Shown here in pieces: positions 55,642 to 64,000 of a stretch of 64,000 bases of DNA (its first letter is position 1; each line of letters opens with the position of its first letter). The stretch lies in assembly GCF_900130055.1 (NCBI RefSeq), contig NZ_FQXU01000008.1:62001-126000 (forward strand), written 5' to 3'. Below the pieces are notes generated by a model. That model made no database searches, had not been told where the DNA came from, and saw only the letters and a program-made list of their open reading frames with translations. A program made the position numbers and the translations under genes. The DNA is from Clostridium intestinale DSM 6191 (GTDB lineage: Bacteria > Bacillota > Clostridia > Clostridiales > Clostridiaceae).

Positions 55642-56352
55642 ATGAGTAATATTTTAGATATAATGGGATTATCAAAGTCATATGGTCAGAAGCTAATACT
55701 TAAAGATATTAACTTATCTTTAGAAAAAGGGAAAGTATTAGGGTTATTAGGACCCAATGGATGTGGAAAAACAACTTTACTTAATCTTATAGAAAGTTTT
55801 TTAAAACCAACCCAAGGAAAAATATTAATTGATGAAATAGAAGCTGGTGTGGAGACAAAAAACTTAGTTGCAATGCTTCAAGATAAAAATATATTCAGTA
55901 GATGGATGAGGGTAAAAGACGGAGTTGAGTTTTATAAGGATTTTTTTGAGGATTTTAATGAAGAAAAAGCTAAAAATCTACTAAAAACTCTAGGAATTGA
56001 AGAGAAGGATAAAATCAATAACTTATCTAAAGGAACTTATGAGAAGTTTGCGCTTGCACTTACCTTAAGTAGAAAGGCAAAACTATTTATATTAGATGAA
56101 CCTTTATCAGGGGTAGATCCCTTAGCTAGAGAAGAAATACTTGATATTATTATAGATAATTTAGATGGTGAAGTTTCTATGATAATAACTACCCACCAAA
56201 TATATGAACTTGAGAGAATACTAGATGAGGTAGCCTTTTTAAAAGATGGCAACATATTTTTAAAAGAGGAAGTTGAAACCTTAAGAGCTAAAAATAGAGC
56301 TTCACTAGATGATATATATAAAGGGATTTATAAGGGGGAAAAGGTATGTTAA
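55642..56352 (+). CDS. ABC transporter ATP-binding protein, YtrB/BcrA-like
   Basis: Walker A GPNGCGKTTL near residue 37, Walker B LFILDEPLSGVDP and the H-loop TTHQIYELE are intact. The signature is NLSKGTYEKFAL rather than LSGGQ, a known variant in this subgroup. It has 236 aa. Its stop overlaps the permease start. With the GntR regulator it resembles YtrABC and similar cell-envelope or peptide-antibiotic response transporters; the substrate is unknown. Confidence 0.92.
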   Translation: MSNILDIMGLSKSYGQKLILKDINLSLEKGKVLGLLGPNGCGKTTLLNLIESFLKPTQGKILIDEIEAGVETKNLVAMLQDKNIFSRWMRVKDGVEFYKDFFEDFNEEKAKNLLKTLGIEEKDKINNLSKGTYEKFALALTLSRKAKLFILDEPLSGVDPLAREEILDIIIDNLDGEVSMIITTHQIYELERILDEVAFLKDGNIFLKEEVETLRAKNRASLDDIYKGIYKGEKVC

Positions 56353-57134
56353 AGCTATTGAAACATAATTTTAAAGAGGTTAGATGGTTTTATTTTTGGG
56401 AGATAGTTATAGTAATGCTGATGGCTTCATTTATGATATGGAATAGTAAAGGTACTGTAACTGAAAATGAGTTGAGTTACACAGTTGGTATGGGTGTGAA
56501 TGAGTACAGAAGTATGCTAGGGTTATTTTCAACCTACATTATGATTATTCATTTGGGGTTTAATATAGTAATTGCCAATGTTCAATTATCTGATAGAAAG
56601 AGTAAACTGTTATTTTTAACTGACATTTCAGGCAAGAAATTTATTTTATCTAAAATAATTGAGTTTTCTATAGTTCAATTAATAACTAGCATATTAGGAT
56701 TAATAATTTCTTTAAGATTAATTGTAATATCAAATGACCTAGGACGAGTTTTGCCTGAATTTATAAATTATATAACTCTATTCAATTATAATCTTATTGT
56801 ATATGTAATTGTACTTCTCTCTATCATATTAATACGAACTAAGTTAAATGGTGTTCTAAGTTCATCTTTACTGGGAGTTGGAATAACTATACTAGTAATG
56901 TATGCACTTTTTAAGTTTAATTTTCATATACTACAGGATTTGAATTTGGGAACTATTTCAATTAAGATGGAGAAGTTTGTATATAGCGTAGGAAAAATGC
57001 TTAATATGGGTCAAGGCATGTTTGGCTGGAGAATAAGAATAAACGTATTCTCAGCTTTAGCTAAATTAGGAATCTTAGCAGGTACTTTTATTTTAGCTTC
57101 AAAAGTAATAGATAAAAAACTTGATGTGGTTTAG
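56346..57134 (+). CDS. ABC transporter permease of GntR-linked system
   Basis: The 262-aa protein has six membrane helices (about residues 14-32, 58-80, 107-130, 150-168, 178-196 and 236-255). No family-specific motif was recognised, but the position after the YtrB-like ATPase and the overlap of seven bases identify it as the membrane partner. Its last 45 residues (from KMLNMGQGMFGW) are echoed by a decayed copy right after the stop. Confidence 0.85.
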   Translation: MLKLLKHNFKEVRWFYFWEIVIVMLMASFMIWNSKGTVTENELSYTVGMGVNEYRSMLGLFSTYIMIIHLGFNIVIANVQLSDRKSKLLFLTDISGKKFILSKIIEFSIVQLITSILGLIISLRLIVISNDLGRVLPEFINYITLFNYNLIVYVIVLLSIILIRTKLNGVLSSSLLGVGITILVMYALFKFNFHILQDLNLGTISIKMEKFVYSVGKMLNMGQGMFGWRIRINVFSALAKLGILAGTFILASKVIDKKLDVV

Positions 57135-57282
57135 GAGAAGAAAACTATTAAATGCAGGACAATCGGTATTTGGATTGGAAATACACATAAATATATTTTC
57201 AATAATAGTCAAATTAGGATTGTTATTAGCAGCCTTTTTTTATGTAGCTAATGTAATTGATAAAAAATTAGATATAGCATAG
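57133..57282 (+). pseudogene. Remnant of a duplicated permease C-terminus
   Basis: In another frame from the permease stop, the sequence reads KLLNAGQSVFGLEIHIN and later VIDKKLDIA before a stop at 57280-57282. This matches the permease tail KMLNMGQGMFGWRIRIN ... VIDKKLDVV residue for residue with about half identical. It has no start codon or ribosome binding site. It is the leftover of a tandem second permease gene, mostly deleted. Confidence 0.8.
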
Positions 57283-57290
57283 AAAATGTG

Positions 57291-57322
57291 AGTCATGGCG
57301 TTTCGCTATGGCTTTCTTTTTA
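57291..57322 (+). terminator. Terminator of GntR-ABC operon
   Basis: AGTCATGGCG (57291-57300) pairs with CGCTATGGCT (57304-57313, with G-U pairs), followed by TTCTTTTTAT. Confidence 0.8.
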
Positions 57323-57430
57323 TACATGAGAATAGAGGATGCTTTAAAAGTATGGGAGCTTACTATATGGGTTTAAATAATAGTCCATCATATATTTAAT
57401 ATTAATCCATTTTCATAAAAGAAACTCTAT

Positions 57431-57439
57431 TGATATAAT
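57431..57439 (+). promoter_or_regulatory. Extended -10 promoter of nitrogenase-like operon
   Basis: TGATATAAT (57431-57439) is a perfect extended -10 element, 60 bases before the nifH-like ATG; TTTCAT lies 17 bases upstream as a weak -35. The palindrome TATCGATA lies downstream near 57466 and might be an operator. Confidence 0.5.
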
Positions 57440-57498
57440 TTAAGAAACTAATTGAAAATAATTATCGATATCTAATTGTATCATTAATGGAGGAGAAA

Positions 57499-58245
57499 AT
57501 GAAGAGAATAGCTATATATGGTAAAGGTGGAATAGGAAAATCAACTACTGTTTCTAATATATCTGCTGCTTTGGCGGCTATGGGTTATAGGGTTATGCAG
57601 ATAGGGTGCGATCCTAAGGCGGATTCTACAAGAAATTTAACTAATGGGGAGTCTATACCTACTGTTTTAGAGACCTTAAGAACATTAGGAAATAAACCCT
57701 TAACTTTGGAAGATTTAGTTTTTGAAAGTAGTTCAGGGGTTTTATGTGTTGAAGCTGGTGGTCCAACTCCTGGTATAGGTTGCGCTGGAAGAGGGATAAT
57801 AACTGCCTTTGAAAAACTTAAGGAATTAAAAGCTTACGAAACTTATAATCCCGATGTTGTAATATATGATGTTTTAGGTGATGTTGTGTGTGGCGGTTTT
57901 GCAATGCCAATAAGAGGTGGATATGCTGATGAAGTTTGCATAGTTACATCTGGAGAGATGATGTCCTTATATGCAGCAACAAACATATCACATGCAGTAA
58001 AAAACTTTGGAAAGATAGGATATGCAAAGCTTAAAGGGCTAATTTTTAATGCTAAGAATTTTGAAGGTGAAAAAGAATTAGTTGAGAAGGCAGCAGAAGA
58101 AATCGGTGCGGATGTTTTGTTTCATGTAGAGAGAAATGGAGCAGTGCAAAAAGCAGAGGGAATGGGAATGACTGTTGTACAAGCTTTTCCTGATAGTGAT
58201 ATGGCAAATGCCTATAAAAAGCTTGCAGGTTTGTTAATAAGTTAA
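57499..58245 (+). CDS. Nitrogenase iron protein-like (NifH/CfbC-type) ATPase
   Basis: This is a P-loop ATPase with a [4Fe-4S] cluster bridged between two subunits, acting as ATP-driven electron donor to the partner encoded next. The P-loop GKGGIGKST spans residues 8-16, and the cluster cysteines are Cys95 (GIGCAGRGI) and Cys131 ([11 protein letters not shown]). The switch motif DVLGD is present. At 248 aa it is shorter than true NifH (about 270-290), as in group IV nitrogenase-like proteins. The ATG at 57499 follows GGAGGAG. No nifB, nifE, nifN, molybdenum or homocitrate genes occur in the window, so nitrogen fixation is unlikely. Confidence 0.93.
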   Translation: MKRIAIYGKGGIGKSTTVSNISAALAAMGYRVMQIGCDPKADSTRNLTNGESIPTVLETLRTLGNKPLTLEDLVFESSSGVLCVEAGGPTPGIGCAGRGIITAFEKLKELKAYETYNPDVVIYDVLGDVVCGGFAMPIRGGYADEVCIVTSGEMMSLYAATNISHAVKNFGKIGYAKLKGLIFNAKNFEGEKELVEKAAEEIGADVLFHVERNGAVQKAEGMGMTVVQAFPDSDMANAYKKLAGLLIS

Positions 58246-58271
58246 AGTATAGCTTAAGATTGAGGTGAAAT

Positions 58272-59525
58272 ATGATTACAGAGGATTATTTAAGTCGATT
58301 AAATAGACTTTCAGATATAGATAGTGATAAAGCAATTAAATCAGGGACAACTGCAATTTATCCAGGAACACGTTGTCCTATAGCTCCAGTTACCAGTATT
58401 GTTAATGAAATTGAGGATGCATATATGCTTGTAGTAGGTACAGCAGAATGTACTTATTACAATAAAAATATATCAATACAGGAAGAAAAAACATTAAGAC
58501 AAAATAAGGTATGGTCTTATTCTATGAATTCAAATGAAGTGGTTTTTGGCTGTAGAGATGGTGTTTATGAAGCATTAAAGACAATTAAGGAATCAGTAGT
58601 GCCAAAAGTGATTTTTTTAGTTTCTGCCTGTGTTCCAGAGATGATAGGGGAAGATTTTGAAAGCATTGTAGATGAAGCTTCTTTAGAGTTGGATTTAAAA
58701 GTTATATATATTAATGGAGCCCACTTTAAGTGTTATAGTGCTATGCCAGCTGAAAAAAATACTGTTTTAGCTTTATGTGACTTAATGGAAAAACAAGATA
58801 TAGAAGAGAAAAGCGTAAATATTATTGGGAGCAAGTATTCCTTAATAAAAAATAGTGAGATTATAAAGCTTTTAGAAAGCAAGGAAATAAATATTAATAG
58901 CTGTATCCCATTTGATTTATCATTAGATAAACTAAAAACTGCATCAAAGGTGAAGCTTAATATTGTCACTGATCTAACTTACCTACCTATAGCCAAAAAG
59001 ATGCAGGAGGATTATGGAATACAATATATAATATTTAATTATAGCTTAGAGTTTGAATGTATAAAGAAAGCTTATTTAGAGATAGGTGAAGCTTTAGATA
59101 TAGATATAGCTAAAGAGGTTCAAGGATTATATGAAGAAGCTGTTAAAACCTATGAACATGATTTTAGAGGGAAAAGTTTTGGGACAGGATACTTAGGGAT
59201 AGATAGCTTTGGGCTTAATCACCTTCTTACATCTTTAGGAATGAAGCTAGAATACATGGAGATAGAATATTATTTTGAAGAAAATAAGTCTTTAAAAAAT
59301 AAAATACTAGAATCAGGTAATAATCCTTTTGTAGGTAGAAGTTTTGATTATTTAACTTTAAAAAATATCCTAAAGGATAAGGAATTGGATTATTTTATTG
59401 GAGCAGTTTTAGATAATAAAAAGATAGGAAATACAAAAATCATAACGCCCTATATGATGCTTTCAGGAAAATTAGGATTTGAGGCTCCACTTACTTTGCT
59501 TAAGGCTATGAAGGAGGAGATATAA
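58272..59525 (+). CDS. Nitrogenase component 1-like protein, D subunit
   Basis: This is the alpha-type catalytic subunit of a nitrogenase-like reductase. Three cysteines sit where NifD has its P-cluster ligands: Cys35 (GTRCPIAP), Cys60 (GTAECTYY) and Cys120 (VSACVPEMIGEDF), with spacing of 25 and 60 against 26 and 66 in NifD. By-eye alignment around KKMQEDYGI places Thr233 at the FeMo-cofactor ligand Cys275, so that ligand appears absent. It has 417 aa, short of NifD. GAGGTGAAA precedes the ATG. The substrate is unknown. Relatives reduce tetrapyrroles (DPOR, COR, CfbCD) or thioethers (Mar). Confidence 0.9.
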   Translation: MITEDYLSRLNRLSDIDSDKAIKSGTTAIYPGTRCPIAPVTSIVNEIEDAYMLVVGTAECTYYNKNISIQEEKTLRQNKVWSYSMNSNEVVFGCRDGVYEALKTIKESVVPKVIFLVSACVPEMIGEDFESIVDEASLELDLKVIYINGAHFKCYSAMPAEKNTVLALCDLMEKQDIEEKSVNIIGSKYSLIKNSEIIKLLESKEININSCIPFDLSLDKLKTASKVKLNIVTDLTYLPIAKKMQEDYGIQYIIFNYSLEFECIKKAYLEIGEALDIDIAKEVQGLYEEAVKTYEHDFRGKSFGTGYLGIDSFGLNHLLTSLGMKLEYMEIEYYFEENKSLKNKILESGNNPFVGRSFDYLTLKNILKDKELDYFIGAVLDNKKIGNTKIITPYMMLSGKLGFEAPLTLLKAMKEEI

Positions 59526-60722
59526 ATGGGATTATATAAATATTATTCTATACCTTCAGACAGAATGGGAGCCTTATGGACATTGTTGTCTATAAGAGGT
59601 GCTTGTATATTGGAATTTGGTACAGCAGGAACAACACGTTTTGCCTTAAACAATTTTCATAAAATGAAGGGTGTACAAAACGGTCAATTATACACCACTC
59701 ACTTAGATGAAAATGATATTGCCATGGGTGATGTAAGCAGAATGGACAAAGCTATTGATGATATAGTAAATGAAGGTCTTGCAACGAACATATTCTTAAT
59801 GTCTTCCACAGTATCTTCTGTAATAGGAATTGACTTAGAAGCCTATTGTTATATATACAGAGAAAAATATCCTCAGATTAATTTTATTTACATTTCTAAT
59901 GATGGATTTAAAGGTGAGTGGACTTTGGGTGTAAAAAATACTCTTGAAACCTTAGTAGATAACATACCTAAAGAGGTTAATAAAAGTGAAAACTTCACCT
60001 ATAACATTATTGGAGCCTGTGCTGATGACTACAATTATGAAGTTGACTGCATGGAAGTAGATAGAATAATGAAAGATGGCTTTAATGGAGAAAATGTATG
60101 TACTCTAACTTCAAATACAAGCATAAAGGAAATAGAAAATATGGGAGCTGCCCATCTTAATATTGTAATGAGAAGTGAAGGTGAAGAAGCAGCAAAAGTA
60201 TTGGAAAGAAATTTTGGCACTCCATATGTAATGGGTAGACCTTATGGACTTAAAGGAACTTTTGAGTGGATTAAAAAAATAGAAAAAGAAGCTAAGATCT
60301 CTATTAAAAAAGAGTTTGTGGAAAATGAAGAGAAATTATTAAAAGAAAAAATAGATGAAGCTTCACTAGTTCTAAAAAATAAATCTATTTGTCTAAGTGG
60401 TCATTATGATGTTGTAATAGGTATTAGAGATTTCATGAGAGATGAAATAGGGATAAATATCAATAATATATGGTGCTCATCACCTTCTTTATCCACAGAA
60501 GAGGTACCCTTTTATGAAGAAAAAATATGGGAAGAAATAATCCTTAAAGGGGATTATGATATTCTTATGGGGAATGGAGTAGTAACTAATATAGGTAAAG
60601 AAAACTGCAAGAAACTTCAAATTGATTTGCCTAATTTAGTTTATTCAAGAGGTGAACAAGATGACAATCCTTATGTTGGCTTTAAAGGTGCTTTGTGTAT
60701 TTTAAATAAATTAATAAAGTAA
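59526..60722 (+). CDS. Nitrogenase component 1-like protein, K subunit
   Basis: This is the beta-type subunit, starting at the base after the D stop. It has the component 1 fold signs DRMGALWTLLSIRGA, SSTVSSVIGIDLEAY and GTPYVMGRPYGLKGT. At the three NifK P-cluster positions (Cys70, 95, 153) by-eye alignment gives Ser11, Thr36 and Thr95; no cysteine is kept. Cys27 nearby might stand in. A D/K pair with three cysteines on one side only recalls DPOR, which binds one [4Fe-4S] cluster. It has 398 aa. AAGGAGGAG lies at the end of the D gene. A terminator follows. Confidence 0.88.
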   Translation: MGLYKYYSIPSDRMGALWTLLSIRGACILEFGTAGTTRFALNNFHKMKGVQNGQLYTTHLDENDIAMGDVSRMDKAIDDIVNEGLATNIFLMSSTVSSVIGIDLEAYCYIYREKYPQINFIYISNDGFKGEWTLGVKNTLETLVDNIPKEVNKSENFTYNIIGACADDYNYEVDCMEVDRIMKDGFNGENVCTLTSNTSIKEIENMGAAHLNIVMRSEGEEAAKVLERNFGTPYVMGRPYGLKGTFEWIKKIEKEAKISIKKEFVENEEKLLKEKIDEASLVLKNKSICLSGHYDVVIGIRDFMRDEIGININNIWCSSPSLSTEEVPFYEEKIWEEIILKGDYDILMGNGVVTNIGKENCKKLQIDLPNLVYSRGEQDDNPYVGFKGALCILNKLIK

Positions 60723-60740
60723 TATTGTATTTTAGAATTA

Positions 60741-60769
60741 AAAACTATGGGATTTTCTCATAGTTTTTT
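60741..60769 (+). terminator. Terminator of nitrogenase-like operon
   Basis: A 12-bp stem (AAAACTATGGGA, 60741-60752, with TCTCATAGTTTT, 60756-60767) with a 3-base loop and a T-run. Confidence 0.85.
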
Positions 60770-60829
60770 GTTTATTAATTATAATCTCATGTTTTTAGTC
60801 TTTTAAATCGATATATATATAAGAATGTT

Positions 60830-60957
60830 TGTACACTTGTACAATTGTACAGGTGTACAATTTTTTTCAAAAACAAATGTACAAATGTACAATTGTACAA
60901 AAAATTAAATCTACAATCGTAAGATTGTACAAGTGTACAGCTGTACATCTGTACAGA
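60830..60957. repeat. Phased array of TGTACA octamers
   Basis: Eleven exact copies of the palindrome TGTACA start at 60830, 60838, 60846, 60854, 60878, 60886, 60894, 60926, 60934, 60942 and 60950. Every start lies on one 8-base register. The empty slots hold decayed copies, for example TCTACA at 60910. So this looks like an ancient run of about 16 units of TGTACANN. It lies between the nitrogenase-like operon terminator and the SNF2 gene promoter. Confidence 0.9.
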
Positions 60958-61009
60958 AATTTTTAAAGTGATTTTCTTCGGAGTTTTTTTATTTTAGGAA
61001 TAAATAGGT

Positions 61010-61015
61010 TATAAT
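61010..61015 (+). promoter_or_regulatory. -10 element before SNF2 gene
   Basis: A perfect TATAAT 34 bases before the start codon; the -35 region (TTTTAT) is poor, so activation from upstream, where the TGTACA array lies, is possible. Confidence 0.45.
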
Positions 61016-61049
61016 GTAAGTATTGAATTTTTAATTTATGAGGTGGAGT

Positions 61050-64000
61050 ATGAGTGTAGGCGAATTAATAGGGATTTTAATAGATAGGACTCCAACATAT
61101 TCTATAAAAAAAGCAACTGTAGTTTATAATGAAGGATATATTGTAAATAGTGTTTTTGAAAGTATTGATGATGGTTATTTATTGCATGGAGAGATATTAT
61201 CACAGGATTTAATAAGCACATATAAAAGCTCCATTACATTAAATAGTGTAATATGGTCAGTTAGAGATACTAGTTGTACCTGTAAAGATTTTGAGAAAAA
61301 TTCATCTAAAAAAAGTTATAGATGTAAGCATATAAATGCACTTCTTTTATCTGCTTTATTTGAGTGTGATGAAGAAGGAAACTTAGAAGATCCAGAGGAA
61401 AACTATGAAAGGTATCTAAAGGAAAAGTCCTCAACTCAAGAAGAATTTTTATTAGCTTTTTCAGAGGGGATAGGGCGGAATATTAAAGAAGTAGTTAACC
61501 TAGTTCCAGAGTTTGATATTGATTCAGATTATTTTACTATTTGCTTTAAGATTGGTAAAGAAAAATTATACGTATTGAAAGAAATTAGGGAGTTTTTTAA
61601 TGTGTTTGAGAATCAAGGGGAGATGAATTTTGGAAAAGAATTCACCTTTGATGGGAAAAAACATATTTTTATAGAAGAATATTTAAGATTTTTAGAATTT
61701 TTAATCACAGAGGTTCGAAGTGAAACTTCATTAATGAGGGAACAAAGCTCTTTTAGAAATAGCATAATTAGAGGCAAACATATAATATTACCTATATCTA
61801 AACTCCATGAGGTGCTAGAAATATTAGAAGGCGTTAAGGTTTTTAGTAGAGTAAGTGATTATTATAAGTTGAGAAATATATTTTCTAAGGAAGTACCCTT
61901 GAAATTTTCTATTATAGAAAGTGATGAAAATTTAATAATAGAAGACAAGGCTTATCCTAAAGTGTTGGGTTCAAGTTTTCAGGTTATGGTTTATGAAGAT
62001 GATTTTTATTTACCTCCTTATAAACAGAGAACTGATTACAAGTATTTAAGAAAAAAGATAGATAAATCTATAGAGATAGATAAAAAACATAAACTAAAGG
62101 TTTTAGAAAATATAGCACCATTTTTAACTAGGATTACTTCTAAGGTAGAGATTCAAGAGGACATTAGAAGAGACATAATTGAAGAGGATCTTAAGATAGA
62201 TTTTTATTTGGATAGAGATAAGTATATAACTGTAGAGGTTTTATTTAGATATGGTGAATATATAATAAATCCAATAGACCCTAAGGAGTATAATAAATTT
62301 ATAAAAAGAGATAGTTTAAAGGAAAAAGAGGTTCTTGAGGTTTTATCTAGCATGGACTTAAGAGCTAAAGATAGAAGCTTTTATTTACAAGGAGACGAAG
62401 AGAAGGAATTTAATTTCTTGAAGTTTGGAACCAATACATTATTAACTTATGGGGATGTTTATTATTCAGATAATATAAAAAATAAAGGAATAATAAAAGA
62501 GTTTAATATAAAGGCAGATATAAAAGAGAAAATAAATTATTTCGAGTTTAACTATTCTGTAGGAAATTTGTCTCGTAAGGAAATAAAAAGAATACTTGAT
62601 GCCATAAGAAAAGGTAAAAAGTTTTATAAAATGGCTAAGGGAGAGTTTATTGATTTAGAGAACCAGGAATTAAATAAACTTTTAAGACTGTTAGATGGAA
62701 TAGGAATGGGCGGGGGTATTGATGAAATAATAGAAATACCTAAAAATAAAGCCTTAATAATAGATGCCTTGGTTAAAGATAATAGGGTTGAATTTATAGA
62801 AGGTTTAAATTTCATAGAAGATATGAAAGAGAAAATAACCTCCTTAAAGGATTATAAAGTTGAAATTCCAGAGGGGTTAAATGCCACCCTAAGAGAATAT
62901 CAAAAAGTTGGTTACAGATGGATGAAGTCTTTAGAGTATTTGAGTTTTGGAGGAGTATTAGGAGATGAGATGGGGTTAGGTAAAACTCTTCAGGCTATAA
63001 CCTTTATTTTATCTAATAAAAATACCAAAACTCTAATAGTTGCACCAACCTCACTTATATATAACTGGAGAGATGAGTTTAATAAATTTGCTCCTCAGTT
63101 AAAACTTGAGATATTAAGTGGTCTTCCTGAGGAGAGGGAGAATAAGCTTAATAATATTGAGGACGTAGATGTTATAATAACCTCCTATGGAACCTTAAGA
63201 AGAGATATACAGCTTTATAAAGAAAAGAAGTTTAATTATTTCATTATAGATGAAGCTCAAAATATCAAAAACGCATCTTCCTTAAGTGCTAAATGTGTAA
63301 AAGAGATAAAGGCAGACTTAAGATTTGCATTAACAGGAACACCTATGGAGAACTCTTTGGTGGAGTTATGGTCTATATTTGACTTTTTAATGCCTGGATA
63401 CTTATATAGCGAGGAAAAATTTAAGGAGCTTTTTGATAAGGATGAGGAGAGTATTAAAAAGTTAAGCATGTATATAAAACCTTTCATATTAAGAAGAAAG
63501 AAAAAGGACGTTATATTAGAACTTCCAGATAAGATAGAAAAAAATATAATTGTTGATATGAAGGATGAACAAAAGAAAGTATACAAAGCTTATGTTGATG
63601 ATATAAGAGAAAAGATGGAAGAGGAAATAGATAGATCAGGAATAAGTGTGAAGCTTTTATCTTATTTAACTAGGATAAGGCAGATTTCCTTAGATCCTTC
63701 ATTAATAATGGCGGACTATGATGGAGGAAGTGGTAAACTTGAAGCACTTCTTGAGATAGTACAGCAAAGTATAGAGGAAGGTCATAAAATACTTGTATTT
63801 TCTCAATTCACATCCATGCTTAAAATAATAAGCAAAGAACTAAAAGAGAATAAGATAAAACATTATTATTTAGATGGCGCTATGAAAGCTAAAGACAGAA
63901 TAGATACTGTAAATAAGTTTAATGAAGATGACACACCAGTATTTCTTATATCCTTAAAAGCAGGGGGGACAGGACTGAACCTAACAGGTGCAGACTTAGT
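61050..64000 (+). CDS. SWIM-domain SNF2-family helicase, cut off at window end
   Basis: This is a DNA-translocating ATPase of the bacterial SNF2/RapA-like group. An N-terminal SWIM zinc finger is seen at about residues 75-95 (CTC, then CKH). A long SNF2-associated region runs to about residue 610. The helicase domain has LREYQKVGYRWM, Walker A GDEMGLGKT near 638-645, DEAQ box near 733, LTGTPMEN, and the C-terminal lobe with FSQFTSM and LKAGGTGLNLT. The frame is open from ATG 61050 (GAGGTGGAG ahead) to the last base, at least 983 codons. Its exact role is unknown; relatives remodel DNA-protein complexes. Confidence 0.92.
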   Translation, partial: MSVGELIGILIDRTPTYSIKKATVVYNEGYIVNSVFESIDDGYLLHGEILSQDLISTYKSSITLNSVIWSVRDTSCTCKDFEKNSSKKSYRCKHINALLLSALFECDEEGNLEDPEENYERYLKEKSSTQEEFLLAFSEGIGRNIKEVVNLVPEFDIDSDYFTICFKIGKEKLYVLKEIREFFNVFENQGEMNFGKEFTFDGKKHIFIEEYLRFLEFLITEVRSETSLMREQSSFRNSIIRGKHIILPISKLHEVLEILEGVKVFSRVSDYYKLRNIFSKEVPLKFSIIESDENLIIEDKAYPKVLGSSFQVMVYEDDFYLPPYKQRTDYKYLRKKIDKSIEIDKKHKLKVLENIAPFLTRITSKVEIQEDIRRDIIEEDLKIDFYLDRDKYITVEVLFRYGEYIINPIDPKEYNKFIKRDSLKEKEVLEVLSSMDLRAKDRSFYLQGDEEKEFNFLKFGTNTLLTYGDVYYSDNIKNKGIIKEFNIKADIKEKINYFEFNYSVGNLSRKEIKRILDAIRKGKKFYKMAKGEFIDLENQELNKLLRLLDGIGMGGGIDEIIEIPKNKALIIDALVKDNRVEFIEGLNFIEDMKEKITSLKDYKVEIPEGLNATLREYQKVGYRWMKSLEYLSFGGVLGDEMGLGKTLQAITFILSNKNTKTLIVAPTSLIYNWRDEFNKFAPQLKLEILSGLPEERENKLNNIEDVDVIITSYGTLRRDIQLYKEKKFNYFIIDEAQNIKNASSLSAKCVKEIKADLRFALTGTPMENSLVELWSIFDFLMPGYLYSEEKFKELFDKDEESIKKLSMYIKPFILRRKKKDVILELPDKIEKNIIVDMKDEQKKVYKAYVDDIREKMEEEIDRSGISVKLLSYLTRIRQISLDPSLIMADYDGGSGKLEALLEIVQQSIEEGHKILVFSQFTSMLKIISKELKENKIKHYYLDGAMKAKDRIDTVNKFNEDDTPVFLISLKAGGTGLNLTGADL

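Noticed and set aside
57499-60722. A true nitrogen-fixing nitrogenase
   Set aside because: The K subunit lacks the P-cluster cysteines, the D subunit appears to lack the cofactor cysteine, all proteins are short, and no nifB/E/N/V or molybdate genes are present.
60830-60957. The TGTACA array as a CRISPR array
   Set aside because: Units are 8 bases with 2-base gaps; there are no 25-40 base repeats, no unique spacers and no cas genes.

Overview
The window looks like the chromosome of a low-GC, anaerobic Firmicute, most likely Clostridium sensu stricto. The signs are very AT-rich DNA, strong AGGAGG-type ribosome binding sites, A/T-ending codons, tight operons, the cobalt-early (anaerobic) cobalamin pathway, several PTS systems and nitrogenase-like genes. 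I saw no rRNA, tRNA, insertion sequence, prophage or CRISPR array. Species is not assignable by eye.

Layout. 1-3.7 kb: riboflavin operon ribD-ribE-ribBA-ribH behind two tandem terminator hairpins. 3.8-7.7 kb: an ABC/FtsX exporter pair, a 51-aa membrane peptide and a membrane-anchored protein of unknown function. 7.9-15.7 kb: complete kdpFABCDE potassium uptake and sensing operon. 15.8-20.6 kb: TPR protein, HAD phosphatase, GerMN lipoprotein, GT39-type membrane glycosyltransferase and Gfo/Idh/MocA oxidoreductase. 20.6-31.5 kb: a sirohaem nitrite/sulfite reductase, then a cobalamin riboswitch driving cbiK-A-C-D-E-T-L-F-G-H-J, which covers chelation of cobalt into sirohydrochlorin through ring contraction to cobyrinate a,c-diamide. 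31.6-33.4 kb (minus strand): proC and a frameshifted DODA-type dioxygenase. 33.5-42.8 kb: chemoreceptor, an OmpR/HK two-component system, a MarR-regulated heterodimeric ABC exporter, and PlsC. 42.9-48.2 kb: sorbitol PTS operon (gutR-like regulator, gutM, srlA, split srlE, srlB, srlD). 48.3-51.4 kb: ABC-F ATPase, Cof-type HAD and DUF1622 protein. 51.5-55.2 kb: cellobiose-type PTS (IIA, IIB, IIC) with a GH4 6-phospho-glycosidase. 55.2-57.3 kb: GntR/YtrA repressor with ABC transporter and a decayed duplicate of its permease tail. 57.4-60.8 kb: a three-gene nitrogenase-like operon (H, D, K). 60.8-61.0 kb: an array of phased TGTACA octamers. 61.0 kb to the end: a SWIM/SNF2 helicase that runs off the window.

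Most notable: (i) the orphan nitrogenase-like HDK operon. Its D-like subunit keeps three P-cluster-type cysteines, while the K-like subunit has Ser/Thr at the corresponding positions. (ii) The TGTACA array, whose 11 exact copies all sit on one 8-bp register over 126 bp. (iii) Two repressor genes (MarR and GntR) that appear to start at ATA in a near-identical SD context. (iv) A three-copy 7-bp tandem repeat that breaks the dioxygenase frame, upstream of a proC gene whose SD is buried in a hairpin.
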